A DNA stretch of 30,465 nucleotides from a virus. The stretch is from the IMG/VR virus record IMGVR_UViG_3300024520_000348, positions 1 through 30,465 of that record. One strand, written 5' to 3'. This document shows, piece after piece, positions 1 through 6,982 of the stretch. The notes beneath the pieces are model-generated. The model did not search any database. It worked only from the letters and a program-made list of their open reading frames with translations, and was not told where the DNA came from. The stretch's first letter is position 1. Each line of letters starts with the position of its first letter. Position numbers and translations under genes: made by a program.

Positions 1-305
1 GTGCAGTTGGTGGCAATGCCAGCGCCCGCCGCGGCAACATCAACCAGAACCTGATCGCCGCGATCCATTGCTAGAGGGTGAACAAATTCGTGATCGTAGT
101 CGGTATTGACGAAATGACGCCAAATGATCGTCGTGCCGGACTTGATTGTGAGAAGAAAGAACGCTGCCTCGTCGGCAGCCGCCGTTATATGGGTGAGCAT
201 ATGCCGCTCGCCGGCCACGGCCGCCTTCGTAATGGTGTCGGCGGTGTTGTCGGCAGACGTGCCTTCCACCGTCCAGTCAGCGGGCCGCATTCTATCAACG
301 CTCAT
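1..305 (-). CDS. Hypothetical virion-associated protein, C-terminus off window
   Basis: An open frame reads from ATG at 305 to the left edge without a stop, about 101 residues. It starts MSVDRMRPADW and continues as alternating hydrophobic and polar beta-type sequence, like the other small virion proteins in this phage. The ATG overlaps the stop of the upstream gene as ATGA (302-305) and is preceded by GGAGAAAACA, a good ribosome binding site. The family is not recognised. Its place at the end of the structural run suggests a tail or capsid accessory protein, but this is inference. Confidence 0.75.
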   Translation of the reverse strand, partial: MSVDRMRPADWTVEGTSADNTADTITKAAVAGERHMLTHITAAADEAAFFLLTIKSGTTIIWRHFVNTDYDHEFVHPLAMDRGDQVLVDVAAAGAGIATNC

Positions 306-709
306 TTGTTTTCTCCTGTATAGCCGCGCCGTAGATCGGCCTCGGTCAATTCCATATGGTGCCCGGCAATAAGCAGGCGACACCGTTCAAGGCTCGGTTT
401 CTTTTCCGTCGGCCAGAATTTCAGCTTGTCCACAAACATGAACACCCGGCCCGAATACGAACCATTCACGGCAACCGTGACACACCAGTCCTGTACGGCA
501 CGTCTGGCTTTCGCGGCGGCCTGCTTGATCATCAGATCGTCCAGGCGCCGCTCCATATGCGCCATTTGGCTTTTCGTAGGCTTGCCAACAACCGTACAAG
601 CCGCTTCCCGATCTTGCTCGCGAAGCAGTTCCGTCATCAGTTCGCACGTCTCGATTGTCGAAACTTCGATAGGGGACAGCAAGCCAGCAACAACCAGCAG
701 AACCTTCAT
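302..709 (-). CDS. Hypothetical protein with N-terminal signal or anchor segment
   Basis: 135 residues. The N-terminus (MKVLLVVAGLLSP) looks like a short signal peptide or signal anchor. The middle is charged and helical (about residues 25-70), and the C-terminal half has FMFVDKLKFWP. There are cysteines near residues 22, 38, 75 and 109. A TGAGGAT Shine-Dalgarno lies 7 bases before the ATG, and the stop overlaps the next start. It follows the O-antigen ligase-like gene and a small membrane protein, so it may belong to an envelope-acting group. No family is recognised. Confidence 0.7.
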   Translation of the reverse strand: MKVLLVVAGLLSPIEVSTIETCELMTELLREQDREAACTVVGKPTKSQMAHMERRLDDLMIKQAAAKARRAVQDWCVTVAVNGSYSGRVFMFVDKLKFWPTEKKPSLERCRLLIAGHHMELTEADLRRGYTGENK

Positions 710-823
710 TTCATATCCTCACCACTCGGGGCGGCCGGCGCCGGGCTGGGAGGACACCAACGGCGGCCATGCCGCCCCTATGGCGCCAAGCCTGGCAGGG
801 GATAACCACCAGACGGGCACCTG
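710..823 (-). other. Intergenic GC-rich stretch
   Basis: Between the stop at 824 and the start at 709. It contains a perfect GGCGGC-CAT-GCCGCC inverted repeat at 762-776 but no following T-run, so an intrinsic terminator is not supported. A 19-codon ATG frame ends at the downstream gene's start region, but I see no case for calling it a gene. Confidence 0.4.
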
Positions 824-1138
824 TTATTTCGAAGTAAATTCCTGCGCAATTATCCGGAGTACAAATGGGTGCCCCGGATAGGCGCTGTAAGCCGCCGCCT
901 CGGCCTGTTTCATGCCTTTTTCATCGACCCCCGACCTCACAGCCGCATAGATCAGGTGAAACCGCTGACGCTTGTCGTAGGGCCACCTGTGAACGGCGAT
1001 CTGGGTGTAATGGTGCGACAGAATTGGGTTCGTGGCGTATTGCGACAACCCGTGCGAAAACGCCATTTGCCCCCATACAGCCAACCCCATGCCGTACAGC
1101 AGGCCCGCTGCGACAGGAAGAACCAACCACCTAAGCAT
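824..1138 (-). CDS. Small membrane-anchored hypothetical protein
   Basis: 104 residues. Residues 1-28 form one hydrophobic segment (MLRWLVLPVAAGLLYGMGLAV), followed by a soluble part rich in His, Tyr and Arg (HHYTQIAVHRWPYDKRQRF) and helical sequence to the end. Its ATG overlaps the end of the O-antigen ligase-like gene by 8 bases, so the two are probably translated together. A shared role at the inner membrane is inferred from this coupling; no family is recognised. Confidence 0.75.
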   Translation of the reverse strand: MLRWLVLPVAAGLLYGMGLAVWGQMAFSHGLSQYATNPILSHHYTQIAVHRWPYDKRQRFHLIYAAVRSGVDEKGMKQAEAAAYSAYPGHPFVLRIIAQEFTSK

Positions 1139-2150
1139 GTTTCTTTACCAAGGCGCCCAGCGCCACGACACCTATCAATGCCGTGGCCGGCAGTTGAAAC
1201 GGCGCATCCACAAGAGCGCATGCGAAGATTCCGGAAATGGCATACCAGGCCCACGCCGGACCTTTCCTGAGCGCATAAATCAAGACCGCCAGCCATGCGA
1301 TGCCGATAACGCCAAATTCAGCAGCTACCTGCAGGAAGTCGCCGTGTGCGGACCCGGGGCCGTAAACATGCTGCCCGTAGAGAACAACCGTCTGCGCGCT
1401 TGGCGCAAACCACAAAAAGTCGGTTTCGTATCCGCCCATACCCCTACCAAGCAACGGCGAGTCCATGAACATGGCAACAGCCGCCCGCCACATATCAACC
1501 CGATAGCCCAGCCCGTCTGTATCGCGGGACAGCATGACGGCCGCAACCACCATGAAGCCAACGATCAAAACCGCCAGCGCCGCGGCCTTGCGCTTTGTCC
1601 ACGGCGTGGAAAGAAACCAGTACGCCATCCAACCAGCAACAGCCGCCAATTCCAGCCGCGAACCGTTCTCGCTCAACAGATAAATAAAGCTCACCGCCAC
1701 CGCCGCCCAGGCAAACCCGCCCAGAAACGCCGCCAAGGGAAGTGCCGCGATGACAAACAAAGTCGTAAAATTCTCGTTGCCGAACCCCCCCTGATAAACC
1801 GGGTGGAAATGCGAACTGAGTATGACGGCACACAGACCAACTGTTGCCGCGATCAGGAAGGGCGTAAAATTATCGACCCGCCTGGCGGCCACAAAAACCA
1901 AGGACAGCGCCGCGAGATGCAGAACGCCCGGCATGACGCCCCAGGGATCAGTCGTCCAGAAAGCCGACAAGGCCGCCCAGACGGGGATGCTTACCGCAAC
2001 AGCGTCAACAATATCCAGACGGCGGACATTCACCGCCAGCAATGCCGTCAAGCCAACAGCAAACCACTTGACCGCCGACCCATCGGGAAAATACGGCCAG
2101 TAGAAGGCGAAGGCGGCCAGGGGAAGGACGAACCACCCCCAGGCCGTCAA
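1131..2150 (-). CDS. O-antigen ligase/polymerase-like (Wzy_C/WaaL superfamily) membrane protein
   Basis: About 339 residues with some ten hydrophobic membrane segments. Near residues 217-290 is the hallmark of the O-antigen ligase/polymerase superfamily: RVDMWRAAVAMFMDSPLLGRGMGGYE, then a periplasmic loop with the AHGDFLQVAAEFGVIG motif. Family members act in the inner membrane, transferring or polymerising undecaprenyl-linked glycans. Phage-borne versions can change host surface O-antigen; phage D3 encodes such a polymerase. The start is uncertain: no in-frame ATG exists near the beginning, the TTG at 2150 lies 8 bases after the upstream stop, and another TTG at 2189 would overlap the upstream gene. 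It sits between virion genes, which is unusual for this function. Confidence 0.85.
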   Translation of the reverse strand: MTAWGWFVLPLAAFAFYWPYFPDGSAVKWFAVGLTALLAVNVRRLDIVDAVAVSIPVWAALSAFWTTDPWGVMPGVLHLAALSLVFVAARRVDNFTPFLIAATVGLCAVILSSHFHPVYQGGFGNENFTTLFVIAALPLAAFLGGFAWAAVAVSFIYLLSENGSRLELAAVAGWMAYWFLSTPWTKRKAAALAVLIVGFMVVAAVMLSRDTDGLGYRVDMWRAAVAMFMDSPLLGRGMGGYETDFLWFAPSAQTVVLYGQHVYGPGSAHGDFLQVAAEFGVIGIAWLAVLIYALRKGPAWAWYAISGIFACALVDAPFQLPATALIGVVALGALVKKHA

Positions 2151-2158
2151 CGCATCCG

Positions 2159-2647
2159 TTAGCTGTTGGTATCGACAACGACGGTGCAATTGGCTGCCGA
2201 TGTGCCGGTGGAACTTCCGTCCGTCCCGACTTCGATGACCGCGCCGGCACTAACCGACTGCGTTAGCGCCGTCACTTCGTGCTGCACGCCCAGACCGCTG
2301 CCGCCCACCACAAACGTCAATTGTGCGAGGGGAGCCCCCGAAGTGGCGCCGGCCGCGTTTTCGATCGCCAGCGTAACCACGGCAGGAGACCCGGTAATGG
2401 CGGCCGTCTGAGTGCAATAGATCGCCGTCAGAACACCACCCGTAATAACAAACGACGTCTCGGAAGACGCTGTACTCAGATCGGTGATGCGAATAGGAAC
2501 AAACCGTCGGGCAACATTGTACGAGTTGCCAGTCGGAGTATGCAGCCATGATGCACCGCTGTCAGCGCCCTGGCGAAGGTTCATCGCGGCATAAGCAATG
2601 CCGGGAAAAACCACGGCCAAAAGCAAGCCAATGAGGAATTTTCTCAT
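2159..2647 (-). CDS. Secreted or virion hypothetical protein with signal peptide
   Basis: 162 residues with a textbook signal peptide: MRKF, a hydrophobic core (LIGLLLAVVFPGI) and a likely signal-peptidase cut after AYA near residue 21. The mature part is Ala/Thr/Gly/Val-rich beta sequence resembling phage structural or decoration proteins (ITDLSTASSETSFVITGG). GGAG lies 9 bases before the ATG. It is the first gene after the capsid-gene terminator. A signal peptide on a virion-like beta protein is odd; export to the periplasm or cell surface is inferred. Confidence 0.8.
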   Translation of the reverse strand: MRKFLIGLLLAVVFPGIAYAAMNLRQGADSGASWLHTPTGNSYNVARRFVPIRITDLSTASSETSFVITGGVLTAIYCTQTAAITGSPAVVTLAIENAAGATSGAPLAQLTFVVGGSGLGVQHEVTALTQSVSAGAVIEVGTDGSSTGTSAANCTVVVDTNS

Positions 2648-2660
2648 TGTTTTTCTCCTT

Positions 2661-2705
2661 AAAAAAGGGAAGAGCGGCCCCGCCTTGCAAAGCTAGGCAG
2701 GACCG
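2661..2705 (-). terminator. Intrinsic terminator after the major capsid gene
   Basis: On the minus strand an 11-base-pair stem (arms 2705-2695 and 2685-2675, including G-U pairs) with a 9-base loop is followed by CTCTTCCC and six T residues. It lies directly after the capsid stop at 2715 and just before the ribosome binding site of the next gene, so downstream genes would need read-through or antitermination. Confidence 0.8.
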
Positions 2706-2714
2706 CCCCAGACC

Positions 2715-3518
2715 CTACGACGTGGTGACATCCAGAACGATCCCGGACGACGCCTCGTTCCGAGCTTCCAGCGTGTACTCGCAGATCAACTGCTTGCGCT
2801 CGCTGTCGCCGGTCTTGGCCAGATCCGTCAACTGGAACTGCCGAAGGTAGGCAACGGCCCACATATCCTTCTGCAGAATGAAGACGTTTCGGCCGAGGCC
2901 GGACGTGCCCAGGAAGCGGTTGGGGATGACTTCCAACATGCCCCAGTCGCTCTCATAGTACGAGATCGCACCATGCAAACGGCCGTGTTCGGCCGACACT
3001 TCCCTTGTCGCGTTGCCCGTGAACGTGCTCATCTGGCGCTTGTTGAACCCGTCGAGCATAACGCAATCGGGGTCACCGCCGGCATTCCACGTGGACTGCA
3101 AGACAGTCAACAACAGAGTTTCCGTGAAGGCGCGCTGGGTTCCATTAACGGCCGCCGTGCTGCCATCACCGGTTCCGGCAGTGCCGGTGGTGGACGTGTT
3201 GGTGTTGATCCAAGCGGGCACGCCGCCCAAAGCGCGGGCAGTGGACGCGTCGCCAACCGCACTGGCTGTGTTGGCGGTAACAATGAACTCCATGTCGCGC
3301 ATCAGCTCCAAAGAGCGTTTTGCGACCTGGTAGTCCATTTCCGAAACACGACCGGCGGAAACGATATTCTCCTGCGTACCGGAAACGCGCGGCACCTTGT
3401 CGGAGATCTGCGTGTAGTTGAATCGCCGGGTGGTGGCGACCGCAGCATCCGTGGTGGCGTCGGCGCCTTCCTTCACCGCGTTCGCAGCGGCGGCGGCAAG
3501 GGAGTCTAGTTGCCATTC
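2715..3518 (-). CDS. Major capsid protein, exon 3 (main part); SU10 major-head/DUF5309 family
   Basis: This exon encodes 267 residues of a 316-residue spliced protein. It begins EWQLDSLAAAAANAV and contains YTQISDKVPRVSGTQE, VAKRSLELMRDMEF, GTQRAFTETLL and a C-terminal LAKTGDSERKQLICEYTLEA, all characteristic of SU10-type HK97-fold major head proteins. Homologues begin about 50 residues earlier with a GNREDL...YN(I/V)(S/A)PT(D/A)TPF...HEWQ block. Here that block is supplied by exons at 5415-5507 and 4395-4448. The exon has no credible start of its own: only a TTG spans the splice junction. Splicing after CAT at 4395 to GAA at 3518 restores H-E-W-Q in frame. It forms the icosahedral shell; a terminator follows. 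Confidence 0.93.
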   Translation of the reverse strand, partial: EWQLDSLAAAAANAVKEGADATTDAAVATTRRFNYTQISDKVPRVSGTQENIVSAGRVSEMDYQVAKRSLELMRDMEFIVTANTASAVGDASTARALGGVPAWINTNTSTTGTAGTGDGSTAAVNGTQRAFTETLLLTVLQSTWNAGGDPDCVMLDGFNKRQMSTFTGNATREVSAEHGRLHGAISYYESDWGMLEVIPNRFLGTSGLGRNVFILQKDMWAVAYLRQFQLTDLAKTGDSERKQLICEYTLEARNEASSGIVLDVTTS

Positions 3519-4394
3519 CAATTTGTTACTACTTCCAACACGGAAGCGGGCCAGACGTCACCGCCTTAGCCTCTTACGGTCTCCCGCAAGATCGGACTCT
3601 ATCTTTACCCTGTTGCCAGGGCGTTCGGCATATTAGCCTCTGAGGATAGCCTACGCGGACGCCAGGACCGATTTTCATACGGCCCAGCAGAAGCCCATTC
3701 ATCAACCCGGTCTTGCTTTCGAGCGATATTGAAACGAGCGCCGCTGTCAACCCACGACTGCATTTTCACAGTAAACCGAGTGGGCGCCTTATAGCCCTCT
3801 TTTAACGGTTTTTCTGTCGATACCTTGCCTATTCTAATGCCGGTTATCTCTAGCAGTCGAACAAAATCAGGCACCCATGGATCACAAGACTTGTATCCCA
3901 TGTAATACCGTCGATTTGTCGGGTTTTCTTTATGAGCACCAACAAACCCCTCGCTGTCCATCAGGCCGACGATAAATGCCAGCCTGTTTTCTTTCGACCA
4001 CCCTGCAACATAAGATGGGATGATTTGCTTTTTCTCGGTATCTTCCACCAAGATCCAACAAAGGTCATCACACCTAGAAACAAGCGAATGGTTGGGTTTG
4101 CTGCTTTTTTTGACAGCGTAAGTGTTGATGTACGCCGTTTGATCGGTCAGACCGTCAAGCGCACTCTTCACTGTTTCTGCGAAGTCCCTGTCAATGGTGT
4201 TTAAGCGGAAACACCGCCTATCAGACGGATATCCACCGGGGACAGTAACACAACCGTCTCCCAAATAAACACCTAACAGATATGCGTAACTCTTTCCTGC
4301 TGATTGTCTAATTTCCACAACTTTTCCTCTGCGGGGTGTGAAATTCTAAAGAGGTCCCAGCATATAGCCGAATTTTACAAGCACCAATGGTTTA
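3519..4394 (-). ncRNA. Group I intron 2 in the major capsid gene (LAGLIDADG-carrying)
   Basis: 876 bases. The 5' exon ends in U (CAAGCAU) and pairs with the internal guide GUGCUUG at 4384-4378, giving a 7-base-pair P1 with the diagnostic U-G at the splice site. P3 is UUCGGC (4372-4367) with GCCGAA (3629-3624). P4 is UGCUG (4362-4358) with CAGCA (4302-4298). P8 is CCCUG-GCAA-CAGGG (3608-3621). The S-like element AAGAUAGAGUCC lies at 3605-3594. P9 is a 7-pair stem with a GAGA tetraloop (3573-3590). The intron ends in G before GAATGG. Splicing restores the capsid frame exactly. I could not build P7 fully by eye. Confidence 0.92.
3605..4318 (-). CDS. LAGLIDADG homing endonuclease encoded in intron 2
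   Basis: 237 residues from a GTG start at 4318 preceded by AGAGGA. Two LAGLIDADG motifs are visible: AYLLGVYLGDG (about residues 12-22) and LAFIVGLMDSEG (about 113-124). Each ends in the acidic metal-binding residue, as expected of a single-chain enzyme of about this length. Such enzymes cut intronless alleles to drive intron homing. The ORF begins inside the intron core: the Q-like element (AATCAGCAG) encodes residues around 5-8. It ends in P8, its TAA overlapping the P8 hairpin, so protein and ribozyme share bases at both ends. The start region lies in a predicted P5 extension (CCTCT/AGAGG and AATTTC/GAAATT), which may restrain translation. Confidence 0.9.
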   Translation of the reverse strand: MEIRQSAGKSYAYLLGVYLGDGCVTVPGGYPSDRRCFRLNTIDRDFAETVKSALDGLTDQTAYINTYAVKKSSKPNHSLVSRCDDLCWILVEDTEKKQIIPSYVAGWSKENRLAFIVGLMDSEGFVGAHKENPTNRRYYMGYKSCDPWVPDFVRLLEITGIRIGKVSTEKPLKEGYKAPTRFTVKMQSWVDSGARFNIARKQDRVDEWASAGPYENRSWRPRRLSSEANMPNALATG

Positions 4395-4448
4395 ATGCTT
4401 GGTTGAAGTTGCCCTTTCAACGGCAATGCCGGTGATGAAGGGTGTTGC
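4395..4448 (-). CDS. Major capsid protein, exon 2 (18-codon micro-exon)
   Basis: 54 bases encoding ATPFITGIAVERATSTKH, which matches the conserved (D/A)TPF...H stretch that precedes EWQ in SU10-type head proteins. It is flanked on both sides by group I introns. The preceding intron ends ACAAAATTG and the following intron's 3' end is ACAAATTG, a shared 3'-end style. The length is an exact multiple of three and joins exon 1 (ending ACT) and exon 3 (starting GAA) without a stop. Confidence 0.88.
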
Positions 4449-4505
4449 CAATTTTGTTCTTTACGCCGGCTCTTTATCCGACGCTTCTACACATTACTGT
4501 GTAGC

Positions 4506-5360
4506 TCAGACTATCTCATCCGTTTCCGGCGAGGCGCTCGTGGGGGAAGTTACTGCCGTGGGAGGCTGATCTGGGTTTATCCAAGGGCGGTATGTTCTGT
4601 TTGCCGCCTTAAATTTGCCCGCACAACGTTTTGAACAAAAAACATGCTTATTGTTCTTAACATCACTCCAGCGTTTCGAAAGAAAAGTACCGCACCATTC
4701 GCAATGGCCGCACCATCTCCTGTAGGCTTGTCCCCTAGTCGTTACACCTTCAATGGGCTTTCGCCCAAAGCTTGGCTCGGGATTGCCCCCGGCATTATCC
4801 GGTAGGGTGTTCCCCGAATTCACCTCGTTTGCTGCTAATGCAGTATGCACTGCCCAATGACACTGGAAGCAAAACGTTATGCCATTTTCCAGATCAGCCC
4901 GAAGCTCCGGGTTCGTCTCAAATGGCTTTATATGGTGCGCATGCAACTCAACATCTGTTGCGCCGCAATGCTGGCAAGTTGCGCCATCTCTACTGATAAC
5001 GTTTCTTGCCCACGCACCTTGCTTGCCCCTACGATTATGCCGACGGCCGCTGGGTTTATAATTCGGGTGATCTTTACCCGAACGCCTAAACCCGCCCTTA
5101 TCGGCACATGGTTTGGAGCAAAACTTTTGCTTTCGGAATGTTGCGACGGTTCCTTTCGGGTCATACCGAAAAACATCACCGCAATATTCACAAGTCTTTT
5201 CACGCTCGCCGCCTGACCAGGATGGGTGGTTTTCGCCGGTCCAATTTTCAGACCGCCACTTTCCACGACAGGCATATGAGCAAAACTTGTACGTCTTAGC
5301 CCTGTACGGAGTGACTTCCTTGGCGTCACCACATTGCAGGCATTGAACAGTCACTTTCAT
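4506..5360 (-). CDS. HNH homing endonuclease with zinc-finger repeats, encoded in intron 1
   Basis: 284 residues; GGAG lies 9 bases before the ATG. N-terminal zinc-ribbon modules have CxxC pairs at about residues 7-10, 27-31, 57-60 and 81-85, with a KWRSENWTGENHPSW linker typical of phage HNH enzymes. The HNH core is at 129-172: CQHC, HAHH, the N of ENG, FCFQCH and a final H. Residues about 182-209 are a low-complexity linker encoded by the intron's P, Q and R core. A further Cys-rich finger (WCGHCEWCG...FCSKRC, 217-246) lies in the P7-P8 insertion. It nicks or cuts intronless capsid genes to promote homing (family knowledge). Reading through the ribozyme core is unusual. Confidence 0.9.
   Translation of the reverse strand: MKVTVQCLQCGDAKEVTPYRAKTYKFCSYACRGKWRSENWTGENHPSWSGGEREKTCEYCGDVFRYDPKGTVATFRKQKFCSKPCADKGGFRRSGKDHPNYKPSGRRHNRRGKQGAWARNVISRDGATCQHCGATDVELHAHHIKPFETNPELRADLENGITFCFQCHWAVHTALAANEVNSGNTLPDNAGGNPEPSFGRKPIEGVTTRGQAYRRWCGHCEWCGTFLSKRWSDVKNNKHVFCSKRCAGKFKAANRTYRPWINPDQPPTAVTSPTSASPETDEIV
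5217..5274. repeat. 58-bp repeat (copy 1, inside the intron 1 HNH gene)
   Basis: Encodes the KWRSENWTGENHPSW linker of the HNH endonuclease. Its partner is at 16030-16087 with a single mismatch. Confidence 0.9.
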
Positions 5361-5414
5361 TCGACATCTCCTTCAAAGATGCCGAATTATACTACATCAG
5401 AGGACCGCAAGTCC

Positions 5415-5507
5415 AGTCGGAGCAACGTTGTATATAGTGTCCGTCAAATCTTCACGATTGCCGGTCACGGCGTATGACACGTATGTGTCAGCAGGTTCGA
5501 CAGCCAT
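5415..5507 (-). CDS. Major capsid protein, exon 1 (start of gene)
   Basis: 31 codons from ATG at 5507, with GGAG ten bases upstream inside the end of the scaffold gene. The product begins MAVEPADTYVSYAVTG and continues NREDLTDTIYNVAPT, the conserved N-terminus of SU10-type major head proteins. The frame would hit TGA six codons past the exon end inside the intron, so only splicing gives a capsid protein. It is directly downstream of the scaffold-like gene, the usual order. Confidence 0.9.
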
Positions 5508-5513
5508 TTGGCT

Positions 5514-6563
5514 TTACTCCTGTGGCTGGCGCATCGCCGAGAAGACGGCCGCCAAGGAACCAATTTCCTTGTGGGTGCCTTGCGCGTCGCGCGCCTGTTT
5601 CATGGCAGTTCGAACGCTCTCAACCTTGGATGCCGCTTTCTGTTTTGCTGCACCTGGTTTGGTGGTTTTACGGGCTTGCCTGACCTTGGTGGTAATTTGC
5701 GGCTTCGCTCTTTGAAGCGCGTCATACGCCATGGCCTTGCGGCTGATACGAATGAAATTCGCGTCAACCATTTGAGCCGTCTGCTCAGGCGTTACGCCTT
5801 CGCTGTGCAGGTAGCCAAACAGCCTATCCACCGCCGGTTGACGGGTAGTCGGGTTGGCAAATTCGGGCCATTCCGCTTCCGTCTTAGCGACTTCGCGCTG
5901 TATGTGTGCCTGCTGTTTCTGCTGGAGTTCCTGTTGCTCGCCGGCGGCAAGTTCCTGCCGCTTGGTTTCGAACTCTTTCAGCGCGCGCTGCTGATCTTCC
6001 CAGCGGTCACGCACATCGCGGTAGTCGTCGCGATCGAGATCGACGCGCAACTGGTTCCAGTCCGGCTCTTTCCCGTAGCCGAGCATTTCCATGGCTTGTG
6101 TATGGAGTGCATCGGCGCCAGTGAGACGTTCGACCAGTTGATCCTGAGCCATCTTCACAGCCTCGTCGAATTGACGGCGCTGCTCGCCTAGCTCAGTGGT
6201 CTTGCTGTGGAAGTCCGTTTCACGCTGGCTCTCCCGGCGCGCAATAGCACGTTGCATGTCAGGTGGGAGTTCAGCGAATTCGGCCTTCTCTTCTGCCGTC
6301 CAGGAGATGGGCGCTTGGCTGGGAGCAATGTCTTCAAGGACATGCTCGTCCTCTGCGCTTTCCTCTTCGTCAGGTACTTCTTCGGTTTCAGAAACCTCGG
6401 CCTCGGCCGCCGCTTCCTCTTCTGCAACCTCGGCTTTGGCTTCCGCCTCCACTTCGGCTTCTTCTGTTTGCAGCTGTTCCGTTGGAGTGTCTTCGACTGG
6501 CTCCTGGGCTGCGAATGCAGCGGCTACATCGGCAATACTAGCTTCCCCTTGGGGATGGGCCAT
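5514..6563 (-). CDS. Scaffolding-like protein
   Basis: 349 residues. Residues about 15-75 are strikingly acidic and Glu/Ala-rich; about 90-215 is charged coiled-coil (TEEKAEFAELPPDMQRAIARRE, then Gln/Glu/Lys-rich helices); the C-terminus about 290-335 is basic (TTKVRQARKTTKPGAAKQK). This acidic, coiled-coil then basic layout immediately upstream of the capsid gene is the signature of podovirus-type scaffolding proteins, which guide procapsid assembly and then leave. It overlaps the preceding small gene and ends 7 bases before the capsid ATG. Confidence 0.85.
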   Translation of the reverse strand: MAHPQGEASIADVAAAFAAQEPVEDTPTEQLQTEEAEVEAEAKAEVAEEEAAAEAEVSETEEVPDEEESAEDEHVLEDIAPSQAPISWTAEEKAEFAELPPDMQRAIARRESQRETDFHSKTTELGEQRRQFDEAVKMAQDQLVERLTGADALHTQAMEMLGYGKEPDWNQLRVDLDRDDYRDVRDRWEDQQRALKEFETKRQELAAGEQQELQQKQQAHIQREVAKTEAEWPEFANPTTRQPAVDRLFGYLHSEGVTPEQTAQMVDANFIRISRKAMAYDALQRAKPQITTKVRQARKTTKPGAAKQKAASKVESVRTAMKQARDAQGTHKEIGSLAAVFSAMRQPQE

Positions 6564-6684
6564 TATTTTCTCTTACGTTGGCACGCCACATTCTGGTGCC
6601 AGCCCGGAACATTGGTTTTGATCGCGCTCTTGCCTGTCCCGTCACAACGGGCGCAGCATGGGAGCCGCTTTCGTTCCTAGCCAT
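6538..6684 (-). CDS. Small basic hypothetical protein
   Basis: 48 residues (MARNESGSHAAPVVTG to the end), rich in Arg, Ser and Gly. Its ATG overlaps the end of the upstream gene by 8 bases and its end overlaps the scaffold start by 26 bases, in keeping with the packing here. AGAAG lies upstream. Composition resembles the small Gly/Arg protein at 6982-7185. It fills what would otherwise be a gap between genes. No family is recognised and expression is not proven. Confidence 0.45.
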   Translation of the reverse strand: MARNESGSHAAPVVTGQARARSKPMFRAGTRMWRANVRENNGPSPRGS

Positions 6685-6982
6685 TGCGGGCTTCTCGAAT
6701 GCTTCTGATCTCGTCCAGCCGGGCATTCGCCAGTTTGCCGGTATCGACAACTTCGCGAATGTGATCCTCGACCTCGGAAACCATGCGAAGCATGATCAAC
6801 AAGCCCTGCAGTCCTTCAAGGTCACCAATTGGCGCTGTTTCCAGTGCCTCACGGTATTTGTTCCGTAGCGTCTCGAAGGTTTCGACAAGCAGCGGGTTTT
6901 CAAGCAGCGATCGGGCCGTGTGCCCTTCGCCGCTTTCAACGCGTAGCTTGCCTTCTTCCGACGAAAATTCGTCGTCGGCCAT
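6677..6982 (-). CDS. Hypothetical acidic helical protein
   Basis: 101 residues, acidic at the start (MADDEFSSEEGK) and mostly helical after residue 30 (LLENPLLVETFETLRNKYREAL). Translation is coupled to the preceding gene through TAATG. Its place between terminase/portal genes and the scaffold suggests a head-assembly role, but no family is recognised. Confidence 0.75.
   Translation of the reverse strand: MADDEFSSEEGKLRVESGEGHTARSLLENPLLVETFETLRNKYREALETAPIGDLEGLQGLLIMLRMVSEVEDHIREVVDTGKLANARLDEIRSIREARNG

Larger units (their letters stand above)
4449..5414 (-). ncRNA. Group I intron 1 in the major capsid gene (HNH-carrying)
   Basis: 966 bases. Core elements on the minus strand: P-type CGGGGAA (4816-4810); Q-type CAATCCCGAGCCAAGC (4785-4770), with P4 UCGGG/CCCGA; a P6 hairpin UGGGC-GAAA-GCCCA (4767-4754); an R-type block ACGACTAG near 4743-4736, with P7 GACUA (4740-4736) to UAGUC (4513-4509); a P8-like CCG-GAAA-CGG (4529-4520); an S-type GAGATAGTCTGAGC; and a P9 stem CUACACA-GUAA-UGUGUAG (4504-4487). 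The 5' site is exon GACU with guide GGUC (5406-5403), a short P1 with U-G. The intron ends in G before GCAACACCC. P1 is the weakest element, so the 5' site could shift slightly. Confidence 0.88.

Noticed and set aside
1032-2162. 376-codon plus-strand open frame
   Set aside because: Antisense to the O-antigen ligase-like gene; its product is Arg/Gln/Pro-rich with no family pattern, an artefact of GC-rich codon use.
3519-5414. Inteins instead of introns in the capsid gene
   Set aside because: There is no Cys/Ser block A or His-Asn block G at the junctions, stops occur soon after exon 1, and RNA core helices and terminal G are present.
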